From contig CALHDP010000107.1 of assembly GCA_938023085.1 (NCBI GenBank), positions 1-6,874 on the forward strand: DNA of 6,874 nucleotides, written 5' to 3'. The position numbers and the translations under genes are program-made. The notes under the pieces are model-generated. The model was not told the DNA's origin. It made no database searches and saw nothing but the letters and a program-made list of their open reading frames with translations. The stretch comes from an uncultured Collinsella sp. Lineage in GTDB: Bacteria; Actinomycetota; Coriobacteriia; Coriobacteriales; Coriobacteriaceae. This document shows positions 1 through 5,862 of the stretch, one piece after another. Every line of letters begins with the position of its first letter. Position 1 is the first letter of the stretch.

Positions 1-879
1 GCTGCCATTTACGCAGCGCGCGCCAACTTAACGACGACCGTGATAGAGCAAGGCATGTCGGGAGGACAGATCGCCACAACCAATGAGGTCGAGAACTATC
101 CGGGCATTCCGCTACTGAGCGGCGCTGAACTCGGTGAGCGATTCCAACAACATGCAGAAGGCCTAGGGGCTCAGGTTGAATGGAGCATGGTGACGGGTGT
201 CGATTACGATGCCGGCTCCAAATTGTTTACCGTTCATCACGATGTTGGTGATACGACGGCTAGGAGTGTTATCGCTTGCATGGGTGCCACGCCGCGTCCG
301 GCAGGTTTCGCTGGCGAGGATACGTATCGCGGTCGTGGCGTTTCGTATTGCGCGACGTGTGACGGCATGTTCTTCCGTGGCAAACAGGTCTTTGTAATCG
401 GTGGTGGCAATTCGGCATGCGAGGAAGCTCTGTTCTTGTCAGAAATCGCCAGCAGCGTGACCATCGTTTTGCGCCGCGATCAGTTCCGTGCCCCCGATGG
501 TGTGGTTCAAAAAGTTCTTGCAAAAGATAATATTTCAGTTAGGTACCAAACTAGTATTGTGGAGCTCTCGGGCGAAGCCATGCCAACGACGATTACCTTT
601 AAGGACAATGCATCCGGTGAGACTCATACCGATTCATTTGAGCCCGGCTCGTTTGGTATCTTTGTCTTTACCGGGACGCAACCCCATACCGAGCTTGTTG
701 AGCATCTAGTCGATCTGGCGCCTGATGGCGGCATTCTGACTGATGAATCCATGGCGACCCACACGCCAGGTCTATTTGCCGCTGGCGACATCCGTTCCAA
801 GCTTTTACGTCAGGTTGTGACCGCCGTTTCTGATGGAGCCATAGCGGCAACCAGAGCATACGCATTTCTCCACGGATAA
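1..879 (+). CDS. trxB: Thioredoxin reductase (NADPH), 5' end missing
   Basis: FAD flavoprotein that passes electrons from NADPH to thioredoxin in the cytoplasm. The frame is open from base 1 and the first residues (AAIYAARA) continue an FAD-binding Rossmann fold, so the true start and the first GxGxxG lie outside the window. 292 residues are present, against about 310-320 for the family. Visible: MSGGQ and ENYPG of the FAD domain; the redox-active pair CATC (Cys codons at 349-351 and 358-360); the NADPH-domain glycine motif GGGNSA (400-417), where most relatives have GGGDSA; the basic pair in LRRDQFRA (469-498), which in NADPH-dependent members contacts the 2'-phosphate; and the C-terminal FAD motif AAGDIR followed by LRQVVTAVSDGAIAA. 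An ATA codon follows the in-frame GTG at 40, but this is internal and not a start. A terminator follows directly, so this is the last gene of its transcript. Family assignment is firm; whether the electron donor is truly NADPH is inferred from the RR pair. Confidence 0.95.
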   Translation, partial: AAIYAARANLTTTVIEQGMSGGQIATTNEVENYPGIPLLSGAELGERFQQHAEGLGAQVEWSMVTGVDYDAGSKLFTVHHDVGDTTARSVIACMGATPRPAGFAGEDTYRGRGVSYCATCDGMFFRGKQVFVIGGGNSACEEALFLSEIASSVTIVLRRDQFRAPDGVVQKVLAKDNISVRYQTSIVELSGEAMPTTITFKDNASGETHTDSFEPGSFGIFVFTGTQPHTELVEHLVDLAPDGGILTDESMATHTPGLFAAGDIRSKLLRQVVTAVSDGAIAATRAYAFLHG

Positions 880-919
880 GTACGATAATATATCTTATGT
901 AAGGTTGTTGTCTTTTAAC

Positions 920-961
920 AAAGTGGTTGGACGGTGTATCAATGTGCTGTCCAACCACTTT
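920..961 (+). terminator. Intrinsic terminator of trxB
   Basis: A perfect 13-bp stem (920-932 with 949-961, core GTGGTTGGAC/GTCCAACCAC) with a 16-nt loop. A short T-rich stretch (TTTTACTTT) begins at the foot of the stem. It starts 40 nt after the trxB stop and lies before the promoter region of the next gene. Confidence 0.85.
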
Positions 962-969
962 TACTTTCC

Positions 970-998
970 GGTTATATAGTATGCAAAACTAGATAACC
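970..998. promoter_or_regulatory. Palindromic operator A, upstream of the DUF1836 gene
   Basis: Inverted repeat with 11-nt arms (GGTTATATAGT at 970-980, ACTAGATAACC at 988-998), 10 of 11 positions paired, and a 7-nt spacer ATGCAAA. Its centre (984) is 50 nt before the start codon at 1034 and lies where the -35 region should be if the -10 is TACAAT at 1004-1009. It matches the palindrome at 2643-2673 in 23 of 29 bases. With no T tract it is not a terminator. Binding by the adjacent DUF1836 protein is an inference from position and from the shared site. Confidence 0.7.
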
Positions 999-1003
999 TA
1001 GAA

Positions 1004-1009
1004 TACAAT
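1004..1009 (+). promoter_or_regulatory. Candidate -10 box of the DUF1836 gene
   Basis: TACAAT lies 24 nt before the start codon and within an AT-rich stretch. No good -35 hexamer is seen 16-18 nt upstream; that position is inside operator A. An overlapping TAGAAT at 999-1004 is an alternative. Operator overlap with the presumed promoter suits autorepression. Confidence 0.35.
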
Positions 1010-1033
1010 ATAGCTAATGAACGGAGGATCCTT

Positions 1034-1645
1034 ATGAACCACGCCAAACGCGTTATCCCGATGTCCGATTCGTCGGTCAGCATTAAGCCTGAGGATATTC
1101 AGCCCACTGTGCTGCCCGATGCATTTATTCAGTCCGATATCGTGCGCAAACTCAATACGTTGAGTCTGCCGCGCTATGACCAGTTGCCCAATGTGACACT
1201 CTACCGCGACCAGGTTATTGAGTATGTTGCGCTTTGGATGGAGCCGCTGTCCATTTGCGTTGAGCAGCCTATCATTACGCCATCGATGATCAATAACTAC
1301 GTAAAGGTCGGCCTAGTGCCTGCTCCGGTCAAAAAGCAATATGGCCGCGAGCAGATTGCCCGCCTGATCGCTATCTGCATCTTTAAGCAGGTGCTACCTA
1401 TTGCTGCGGTGCAGGCACTCTTTAACATTCAGCGTTTGAGCTACGATGCCCCGACGGCCTTTGATTATGTGGTCGATCAGCTCGAGGCATCGATTCGTGC
1501 GGCGTTTTCCGTCGAGCAGACTCCCGTGCCCGATACGGCGCATCAGGTAACGCGTGAGTCGCTGCTTGTGCGTAGCGCGGTATCGTCCTTCGTTTCGAAG
1601 GCTTACTTGATGAGCTATCTCAAGTTCAACGGGTTTAATAGCTAG
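1034..1645 (+). CDS. DUF1836 family transcriptional regulator
   Basis: A 203-residue cytoplasmic protein. The DUF1836 signature is clear: LPRYDQLPNVTLYRDQVIEY at residues 45-64, then ITPSMINNYVKVGLVPAPVK (81-100) and KKQYGREQIARLIAICIFKQ (100-119). The second block reads like a MerR-type helix-turn-helix with its wing: TPSMINNYVKVGL is the recognition part and YGREQIARL the next helix. The family is little studied; as I recall, Bacillus subtilis YkrK, a member, is reported as a repressor. The N-terminal 40 residues and the C-terminal 50 are not recognised; no membrane segment is seen. The ATG at 1034 is chosen because GGAGGA (1023-1028) sits 5 nt before it; ATG at 1061 has no comparable site. 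The gene has its own palindromic operator, and the same site precedes the convergent DegV gene, so this protein is the best candidate for the factor binding both. Family call sure, target genes inferred. Confidence 0.9.
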   Translation: MNHAKRVIPMSDSSVSIKPEDIQPTVLPDAFIQSDIVRKLNTLSLPRYDQLPNVTLYRDQVIEYVALWMEPLSICVEQPIITPSMINNYVKVGLVPAPVKKQYGREQIARLIAICIFKQVLPIAAVQALFNIQRLSYDAPTAFDYVVDQLEASIRAAFSVEQTPVPDTAHQVTRESLLVRSAVSSFVSKAYLMSYLKFNGFNS

Positions 1646-1657
1646 CCGACGTATAAA

Positions 1658-1699
1658 ACGGGCGGGACAAAGAGCCATCTGTCGCTTTGTCCCGCCCGT
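1658..1699. terminator. Bidirectional terminator between DUF1836 and degV genes
   Basis: A perfect 15-bp GC-rich stem (1658-1672 with 1685-1699; core CGGGCGGGACAAAG) with a 12-nt loop. On the + strand it is followed by ATTTTTG, on the - strand by TTTTAT, so it can stop transcripts from both convergent genes. It starts 12 nt after the DUF1836 stop and 19 nt beyond the degV stop. Confidence 0.93.
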
Positions 1700-1718
1700 A
1701 TTTTTGCTTGGTTGGACT

Positions 1719-2585
1719 TTATTTGCCCGAAGCTACGCCCATGCCGTAGCCGATGATGAGGCCGTGCATCTCGGCGTAATAGGAATCCAGGCCGTTGCAG
1801 GGCATGATGATGGTCTTGGAGCCGGGCCAATGCTCGACTATGCGGTCAGTGAGCGCCTGGGCTCCAGCTTCGTTCTCAACGTGATCTATGACGACCTCAC
1901 CGCCCGTAAAGCCCTCGGCTTCCATAGTGTCGATGATCTTGTTGAGCATCTTCTTTTCGCCACGCGTGTGCCCGACGAGTTCGATTTTACCGGCCTCACT
2001 CGCTGTGCCCAAAATACGGATATTGAGCTTGTTGGCAATGACGCCGGCTGCCTTAGGGATACGTCCGGCTTTGGCGAGGTTTTCGTAATTGCACAAACTG
2101 AAGAGGATTTTGCTGTTCTGTTCAAGGCTATCGAAGTATGCGCAAGCATCCTCGAATGAGACATTCGGATTGCTTGCAAGATAGCGGTCGAACAGCAAGA
2201 AAATGAGGTCCATTTTGCCGCCAGCTGCGCGTGAATTGACTAGATGAATCTGTCGGTCGGGCTCCTCGGCAAGAACCATATCGCGAGCCGTGGCTGCCGC
2301 GTTGTAGCTGCCCGACACGCCCTCAGAGATCGGCATGCAGATGGTCTTGTCTGCCAATTTGAAGAGCTCGGCCCACTCCCCTACGCTGGGACAAGCGCTC
2401 GAAGAAGCGTTCGTCTCCGCCTGAACAGCGCAGTTGAGCTCATGAACATCGAGCGAAAGGTCATCGACGAATTCATGCTCCCCCACTCGAATTTTGAGGG
2501 GCGCAAATGCAAAGGTGGTATGGGGCGCGGTCGGTTGCCAATCGCGGAGGTTGCAGCTTGAATCGGAGATAAGTGCCCAGCTCAT
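1719..2585 (-). CDS. DegV family (FakB-like) fatty-acid-binding protein
   Basis: A 288-residue cytoplasmic protein. DegV/FakB proteins hold a fatty acid and, where studied, present it to a FakA-type kinase that makes acyl phosphate for phospholipid synthesis. Landmarks in order: start ALISDSSCNL (4-13); SSSACPSVGEW (61-71), matching the family TSxPSxGE loop; ISEGVSGSYNAA (86-97), matching SSxLSGTYxxA; VNSRAAGGKMDL (116-127); NLAKAGRIPK (169-178), matching NLxKGGRI; and TASEAGKIELVGHTRGEKK (194-212). The last segment ends HGLIIGYGMG (274-283) in place of the HxGPGxxG found in many DegV proteins, so a ligand-contacting histidine may be missing or shifted. Length is normal. The start ATG at 2585 has AAAGGA 7 nt upstream. 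The gene stands alone between two terminators, with a TATAAT -10 and palindromic operator B upstream. No fakA-like kinase is in the window. Family sure; lipid ligand unknown. Confidence 0.92.
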   Translation of the reverse strand: MSWALISDSSCNLRDWQPTAPHTTFAFAPLKIRVGEHEFVDDLSLDVHELNCAVQAETNASSSACPSVGEWAELFKLADKTICMPISEGVSGSYNAAATARDMVLAEEPDRQIHLVNSRAAGGKMDLIFLLFDRYLASNPNVSFEDACAYFDSLEQNSKILFSLCNYENLAKAGRIPKAAGVIANKLNIRILGTASEAGKIELVGHTRGEKKMLNKIIDTMEAEGFTGGEVVIDHVENEAGAQALTDRIVEHWPGSKTIIMPCNGLDSYYAEMHGLIIGYGMGVASGK

Positions 2586-2614
2586 AGAGGGTCCTTTCTA
2601 ATCGTTCCCATTCA

Positions 2615-2620
2615 ATTATA
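2615..2620 (-). promoter_or_regulatory. -10 box of the degV promoter
   Basis: On the - strand this reads TATAAT, a perfect consensus, 29 nt before the start codon. The -35 position 17 nt upstream (2638-2643) reads GCCCAA, a poor match, and abuts operator B. A weak -35 next to an operator centred about 50 nt upstream of the expected transcript start would fit either activation or repression. Confidence 0.6.
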
Positions 2621-2642
2621 GCCATCTTGCAGACCGATTGGG

Positions 2643-2673
2643 CCGCTATCTAGTATTCAAAACTAGATAGCGG
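2643..2673. promoter_or_regulatory. Palindromic operator B, upstream of the degV gene
   Basis: A perfect inverted repeat: 12-nt arms (CCGCTATCTAGT at 2643-2654, ACTAGATAGCGG at 2662-2673) around a 7-nt spacer ATTCAAA. It lies just upstream of the degV -10 box, so it is not in the RNA from that promoter and should act as DNA. There is no T tract on either side. Compared with operator A, two paired positions differ in a compensating way (outer G-C to C-G, and T-A to C-G two bases further in), while the inner TAGT/ACTAGATA core is shared. Confidence 0.75.
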
Positions 2674-2693
2674 ACTGCACTAAAGGCAAAAGA

Positions 2694-2726
2694 ATGGACC
2701 CCATGACTCAAAGCCACGAGGTCCAT
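2694..2726 (-). terminator. Terminator at the end of the pgsA-nlpC gene run
   Basis: On the - strand a 7-bp stem ATGGACC/GGTCCAT continues inward through one T-G wobble and six further pairs (CGTGGC with GTCATG, two of them wobble) to a 5-nt loop TTTGA, 14 pairs in all. It is followed by TCTTTTGCCTTT and begins 23 nt beyond the NlpC/P60 gene stop. Confidence 0.78.
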
Positions 2727-2749
2727 ATCCGTTTGCTTTATCTGAATAC

Positions 2750-3877
2750 TTAGTAGCGCACGAAAATGTAGTTGTTGTTCATGCCGGCGGCAACGGAGCT
2801 GATGATAACACCCGTGTTGTAGTCAGAAGCATGAATCATCTGACCACCACCGATGTAAATGCCGGTGTGGTACGAGTTGACTACAACGTCACCGGGCTGC
2901 GGATCGGACACACGCGTCCAGCCCATAAAGGTGCCCGTGCTGCCCAGGCGGCAATAGCGACCAGTAAGGCAATAGCTTACAAAACCAGAGCAGTCGAAGC
3001 TGTTCGGGCCAATTCCGCCCCAGGAATAGGCGCAACCAAGCTTGCTGTATGCACGCGAGACAACAGAACCGCCGTCGACGGACTGGCTCGGAGCAGAAGG
3101 CGTCGGAGCCGGAGCAGGCGTGGAGGGCTGCGGCGTCGGAGCAGGTGCCGGCGTAGGAGCCGGAGTGTTGCCGCCCTGGTTGTTGTTATTGCTGGTCTGG
3201 CCACCGTTGTTGGTGTTCTCGGTCGTACCGGCAGTCTCGTTGCTCACCGTGGCCTTCTCGGCGGTGCTGGCGTTGATGCCGGCCTGCAGCGCGGCGTTGG
3301 CCTCGGCCTCGGCGGCAAGCTCGGCCTGCAGCTGCGAATCCAGGGAGTTTACGACGTTCTGGGCTTCAGCCTGCTGGGCGTTAAGCTCGTCGACCTTCTT
3401 TTGCGTGGCGGCGACGTTCTTCTCCTGCTCGGCCTGCTTATCGGTGAGCTGCTGCTTAAGCTCCTTGACCTCTTGAATGGTCTGAGCTTGCTTATCGGAA
3501 ACTTTGCCGTAGTAGAACAGACGGTTGAGCATATCGCTCAGGTCATCGACACCCGTCAGAACCTGAAGCAGGCTCAGACCGCCGGTTTTGTACTCGCCGG
3601 CGACATAGGTTGAGAGCTTAGCCTGACCATCGGCGATCTCCTGCTGCTTTTGCGTGATCTCGCCGGCAGTCTGTTCGAGCGCCTGCGTCTGCGTGGCGAG
3701 CTCATCGTAAATCTGCTGAGTTTGGGTACCGATCTGCTCGAGCTTCGTACGAGCAGCGGCAAGGTCGGATGCGGTATCGGCGTAGGCAGGAGCCGCGAGG
3801 CCCAAGCCCAAAACACAAGCGAGGGTTGCCGTAGCAGCGCAGCGTGCCATGTTTTTGTGCGTGTTTGCTGTGCGCAT
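2750..3877 (-). CDS. Secreted coiled-coil NlpC/P60 peptidoglycan hydrolase
   Basis: A 375-residue exported cell-wall endopeptidase; NlpC/P60 enzymes cut stem peptides, typically between D-Glu and the diamino acid. Residues 1-33 are a signal peptide (basic start, hydrophobic core CVLGLGLAAP, likely cut after AYA). Residues 35-205 are a Q/E/K/A-rich coiled coil whose middle (91-145: GEYKTGG, LQVLTGVDDLSDMLNRL, YYGKVSDKQ) resembles the hairpin tip of PcsB/CwlO-type hydrolases that work with FtsEX. Residues 215-238 are N/T/G/Q-rich and 239-262 a Pro-Thr-Ala linker. The catalytic domain is 270-375, with DCSG (Cys296) and HTGIYIG (His337); His349 in MIHAS is the probable third polar residue. Further cysteines at 282, 303 and 309 could oxidise outside the cell. 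ATG at 3877 is preceded by AAAGGAAG, 4 nt away; ATG at 3850 would lose the basic start. It is last in its gene run, 32 nt after apt. Partnership with FtsEX is inference. Confidence 0.93.
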   Translation of the reverse strand: MRTANTHKNMARCAATATLACVLGLGLAAPAYADTASDLAAARTKLEQIGTQTQQIYDELATQTQALEQTAGEITQKQQEIADGQAKLSTYVAGEYKTGGLSLLQVLTGVDDLSDMLNRLFYYGKVSDKQAQTIQEVKELKQQLTDKQAEQEKNVAATQKKVDELNAQQAEAQNVVNSLDSQLQAELAAEAEANAALQAGINASTAEKATVSNETAGTTENTNNGGQTSNNNNQGGNTPAPTPAPAPTPQPSTPAPAPTPSAPSQSVDGGSVVSRAYSKLGCAYSWGGIGPNSFDCSGFVSYCLTGRYCRLGSTGTFMGWTRVSDPQPGDVVVNSYHTGIYIGGGQMIHASDYNTGVIISSVAAGMNNNYIFVRY

Positions 3878-3909
3878 GTAGCTTCCTTTCCAGTAACTAA
3901 GGGTAACGG

Positions 3910-4440
3910 CTAGTCCACCGTCACCAGGCTAAAGAGCTCCACATCGTCATCAGACGGCGTGAGCTTCTCGCGCGGGTTGAGAAACGCAAGCTCAAGGATA
4001 CAACCGTAACCGATAAGCTTTGCGCCCATATCTCGCACCAGTTTACCTGTTGCCTCGACGGTTCCGCCCGTCGCGACCAAGTCGTCCAGAATCAACACGG
4101 TATCTTTAGAGCTGATAGCGTCGGCATGGATCTCAATGGAATCCGTTCCGTACTCGAGCTCGTAGCTCTGGCTCACAGTCTTGCGCGGTAGCTTGCCCGG
4201 TTTACGTGCGGGAACAAAGCCGGCGCCAAGGGCTACAGCTACCGGTACGCCAACCATAAAGCCGCGAGCCTCGGGACCCACGACCTTGGTGATTCCCATG
4301 CCGGCAAAGTGCTCGGCGAGGGCATCGGTCATGGCTTTGAGCGCCTCGGGATTGCCAAAGAGCGGCGTGATGTCTTTAAAGATGACTCCGGGCTCGGGAT
4401 AGTCGGGGATGTCGACGATTTGAGATTCGAAGTCGTACAT
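3910..4440 (-). CDS. apt: Adenine phosphoribosyltransferase
   Basis: Salvages adenine: adenine plus PRPP gives AMP and pyrophosphate, in the cytoplasm. 176 residues with the chosen start, the usual length. Landmarks: IPDYPEPGVIFKDITPLF near the start (substrate and dimer region), VVGPEARGFMVGVPVA (family GxEARGF), RKPGKLPRKT flexible loop, and the PRPP-binding loop VLILDDLVATGGT about two-thirds along, with the paired acidic residues DD. The frame can be read 5 codons further to a TTG at 4455, but the ATG at 4440 has GAAAGG 7 nt upstream and is preferred. It lies 40 nt after the MerR gene and 32 nt before the NlpC/P60 gene on the same strand, with no terminator or convincing promoter between, so it is probably cotranscribed. 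Its link to neighbouring envelope genes is not obvious. In other bacteria apt often follows secDF or precedes relA; neither is here. Confidence 0.96.
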   Translation of the reverse strand: MYDFESQIVDIPDYPEPGVIFKDITPLFGNPEALKAMTDALAEHFAGMGITKVVGPEARGFMVGVPVAVALGAGFVPARKPGKLPRKTVSQSYELEYGTDSIEIHADAISSKDTVLILDDLVATGGTVEATGKLVRDMGAKLIGYGCILELAFLNPREKLTPSDDDVELFSLVTVD

Positions 4441-4447
4441 TGCATGA

Positions 4448-4453
4448 CCTTTC
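4448..4453 (-). promoter_or_regulatory. Ribosome binding site deciding the apt start
   Basis: On the - strand GAAAGG, 7 nt before ATG at 4440. It lies inside the alternative reading from TTG at 4455, which has no comparable site of its own. Confidence 0.65.
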
Positions 4454-4480
4454 AATGGGTTCCCGAAATTTCAGCAGCGG

Positions 4481-5359
4481 TTATTTGCCCGCGGTGGCGG
4501 TGCCGGATTGCGAAGGGGGGACGACCTTGAGCGGCTTGACGAGAGAATCCTTGTGCGAAGCCGGCGCGGCTATCTCTTCGTTTTTGGCCTTGGTGGACTC
4601 GGAGCGAGTGATTTCCTCATCGAGTGCATCGATGTCGGCGTCCTCGACCACGGCGTTGAGCGACTCAAAAACGCGGTTCTTGAGCAGCGCGGTGTGCACG
4701 CCCTCCGTCAGGTCGTGAAGCTTCTTAAACGCACGCTCGAGCTTGGCGTCGCGCTCGTCATCGGAGGTATCCATGCCGAGCATGCTCACGAGCACCTGCT
4801 CAAACATCGAGGACTCGCGGTTGGCGGAAGACACGTACTGACGCAGGTTGCGGGGCTCGATATGGAAGCGCGACAGCTCGGAGCAGTAGCGGATGATCGG
4901 AAAATCGCGGCCATCGACGAGCTCACGATTCTGCGGACTCTTGATGATGCGAATGAGGTCGTTCTCGGCGAGCGAGCGGATAAACGAAATCTCGACGCCC
5001 AGCATATCGGGAATGGTCTCGATGGGATGTAGCTTTTGCTTAGTCTCCTTGGGTTCCGTCTTGAGTGGAACATCGGACAGCAAGCCCACCTCGTAGGCGA
5101 GCGTTGACAGGTCCGTGGCGTTTTCCAAGCGCTGCTTAATTACGTTGAGCGGCATGTATCGAGTCTTCTGCAAGTGCAGAATGACCTCCAGGCGATCAAC
5201 GTCCTCCTTGGAGTACTGACGGTATCCCTTAGGCGTACGATGAGGGGTAATGAGCCCCTCATCCTCTAGAAATCTAATTTTTGAGTTCGAAAGATCGGGG
5301 TATGCGCCTCGAAGTAGGTTGACGACTTGGCCGATACTCAGATAGTTGCGTTCGGCCAT
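4481..5359 (-). CDS. ftsR: MerR family regulator, FtsR (Rv1828)-like
   Basis: A 292-residue DNA-binding protein. Residues 6-62 are a MerR winged helix-turn-helix (YLSIGQVVNLL, then NSKIRFLEDEGLITPHR, the wing KGYRQYSKEDVDRL). The following YMPLNVIKQRL (68-78) and the second domain with IEPRNLRQYVSSANRESSMF (167-186) match, from memory, M. tuberculosis Rv1828 and Corynebacterium FtsR, which have DVTISKIRFLEAEG, YLPLKVIKAQL and VEPRHLRAF at the same places. FtsR is described as an activator of ftsZ in Corynebacterium. No metal-binding cysteines of classic MerR sensors are seen; Cys159 is the only one. Residues about 245-292 are a charged then Pro/Ser/Lys-rich tail, probably disordered. The gene starts 3 nt after the FHA gene stop (TAGGGCATG), which suggests translational coupling, and the FHA-MerR pair copies the garA-Rv1828 order. 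Orthology is well supported by motifs and context; its targets here are unknown. Confidence 0.88.
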   Translation of the reverse strand: MAERNYLSIGQVVNLLRGAYPDLSNSKIRFLEDEGLITPHRTPKGYRQYSKEDVDRLEVILHLQKTRYMPLNVIKQRLENATDLSTLAYEVGLLSDVPLKTEPKETKQKLHPIETIPDMLGVEISFIRSLAENDLIRIIKSPQNRELVDGRDFPIIRYCSELSRFHIEPRNLRQYVSSANRESSMFEQVLVSMLGMDTSDDERDAKLERAFKKLHDLTEGVHTALLKNRVFESLNAVVEDADIDALDEEITRSESTKAKNEEIAAPASHKDSLVKPLKVVPPSQSGTATAGK

Positions 5360-5362
5360 GCC

Positions 5363-5797
5363 CTACTCACCGGTTTCGATGCGCTCCGGCGTGCTCTCGT
5401 GGTAGATGAGCGTAAACGTACCGATCTGGACGGAAGAACCGTCGTGCAGCGGGGCGGCGTTGACGATAGCGCCGTCGACCCACGTGCCGTTGAGCGAACC
5501 CAGGTCCTCGATGCGAGCGCCCATGCCCTCACGAATAATGCGCGCGTGGCTGCGTGACACGGTCATATCGTTGAGGAAGATGCCGTTCGCCGGATCGCGC
5601 CCGATCGTGGTCACGTCGTCCTCGAGCTCAAAGGCGGCACCGGTCTGCGGGCCCTTGACGATGGACAGGACGGGAGCGGTGATGCGCACGTTGGCCATAA
5701 GGTCGGGAACGGTGACATCGCTCGAAGGCACACGGAATACGCAGGTAGCGTCGGCGGCCTTGTCGTTCTGAGGCGTATTGTTAACCATGTTATCCAT
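5363..5797 (-). CDS. garA: FHA domain protein, GarA/OdhI-like
   Basis: A 144-residue cytoplasmic phosphothreonine-binding protein. The FHA domain is about residues 43-135: TIGRDP (Gly66-Arg67), VSRSHAR (Ser81, His84) and DLGSLNGT (Asn103-Gly104), all the usual phosphopeptide-contact residues. Its N-terminal tail holds DATCVFR (16-22), which lines up with the ETTSVFR motif of GarA/OdhI, the site phosphorylated by PknB- and PknG-type kinases. Phosphorylated GarA folds back on its own FHA domain and stops binding 2-oxoglutarate dehydrogenase and glutamate enzymes. Here the first Thr is Ala and only the second (Thr18, the PknB-type site in mycobacteria) remains. The ATG at 5797 has AGGGG 5 nt upstream; ATG at 5788 is less likely. 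It follows pgsA by 65 nt and is 3 nt before the MerR gene. Domain call sure; GarA orthology strong from motif plus synteny; partners unknown. Confidence 0.92.
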   Translation of the reverse strand: MDNMVNNTPQNDKAADATCVFRVPSSDVTVPDLMANVRITAPVLSIVKGPQTGAAFELEDDVTTIGRDPANGIFLNDMTVSRSHARIIREGMGARIEDLGSLNGTWVDGAIVNAAPLHDGSSVQIGTFTLIYHESTPERIETGE

Positions 5798-5862
5798 GAC
5801 TACCCCTAACTATCGCGGACGTGCCGCAAAGAATGAACTGTACGTAATCATACCCCAACGAA

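Noticed and set aside
2643..2673. Operator B as a second transcription terminator after the NlpC/P60 gene
   Set aside because: No T tract follows on either strand, a better terminator lies at 2694-2726, and a related palindrome occurs at another promoter.
3091..3165. Repetitive GGAGC/GGCG tract as a tandem or CRISPR-like repeat
   Set aside because: It simply encodes the Pro-Thr-Ala linker of the NlpC/P60 protein; units are irregular with no spacers.
2831..3613. Long + strand frame (260 codons) opposite the NlpC/P60 gene
   Set aside because: Composition is R/A/L repeats mirroring the coiled coil and Pro-rich linker on the other strand; no ribosome site or family resemblance.
3878..3909. c-di-AMP riboswitch ahead of the NlpC/P60 gene, as seen in some Gram-positives
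   Set aside because: Only 32 nt separate it from apt, too short for such a structure.
4441..4455. TTG start for apt, five codons upstream
   Set aside because: The ribosome site GAAAGG falls inside this stretch and fits the ATG at 4440.
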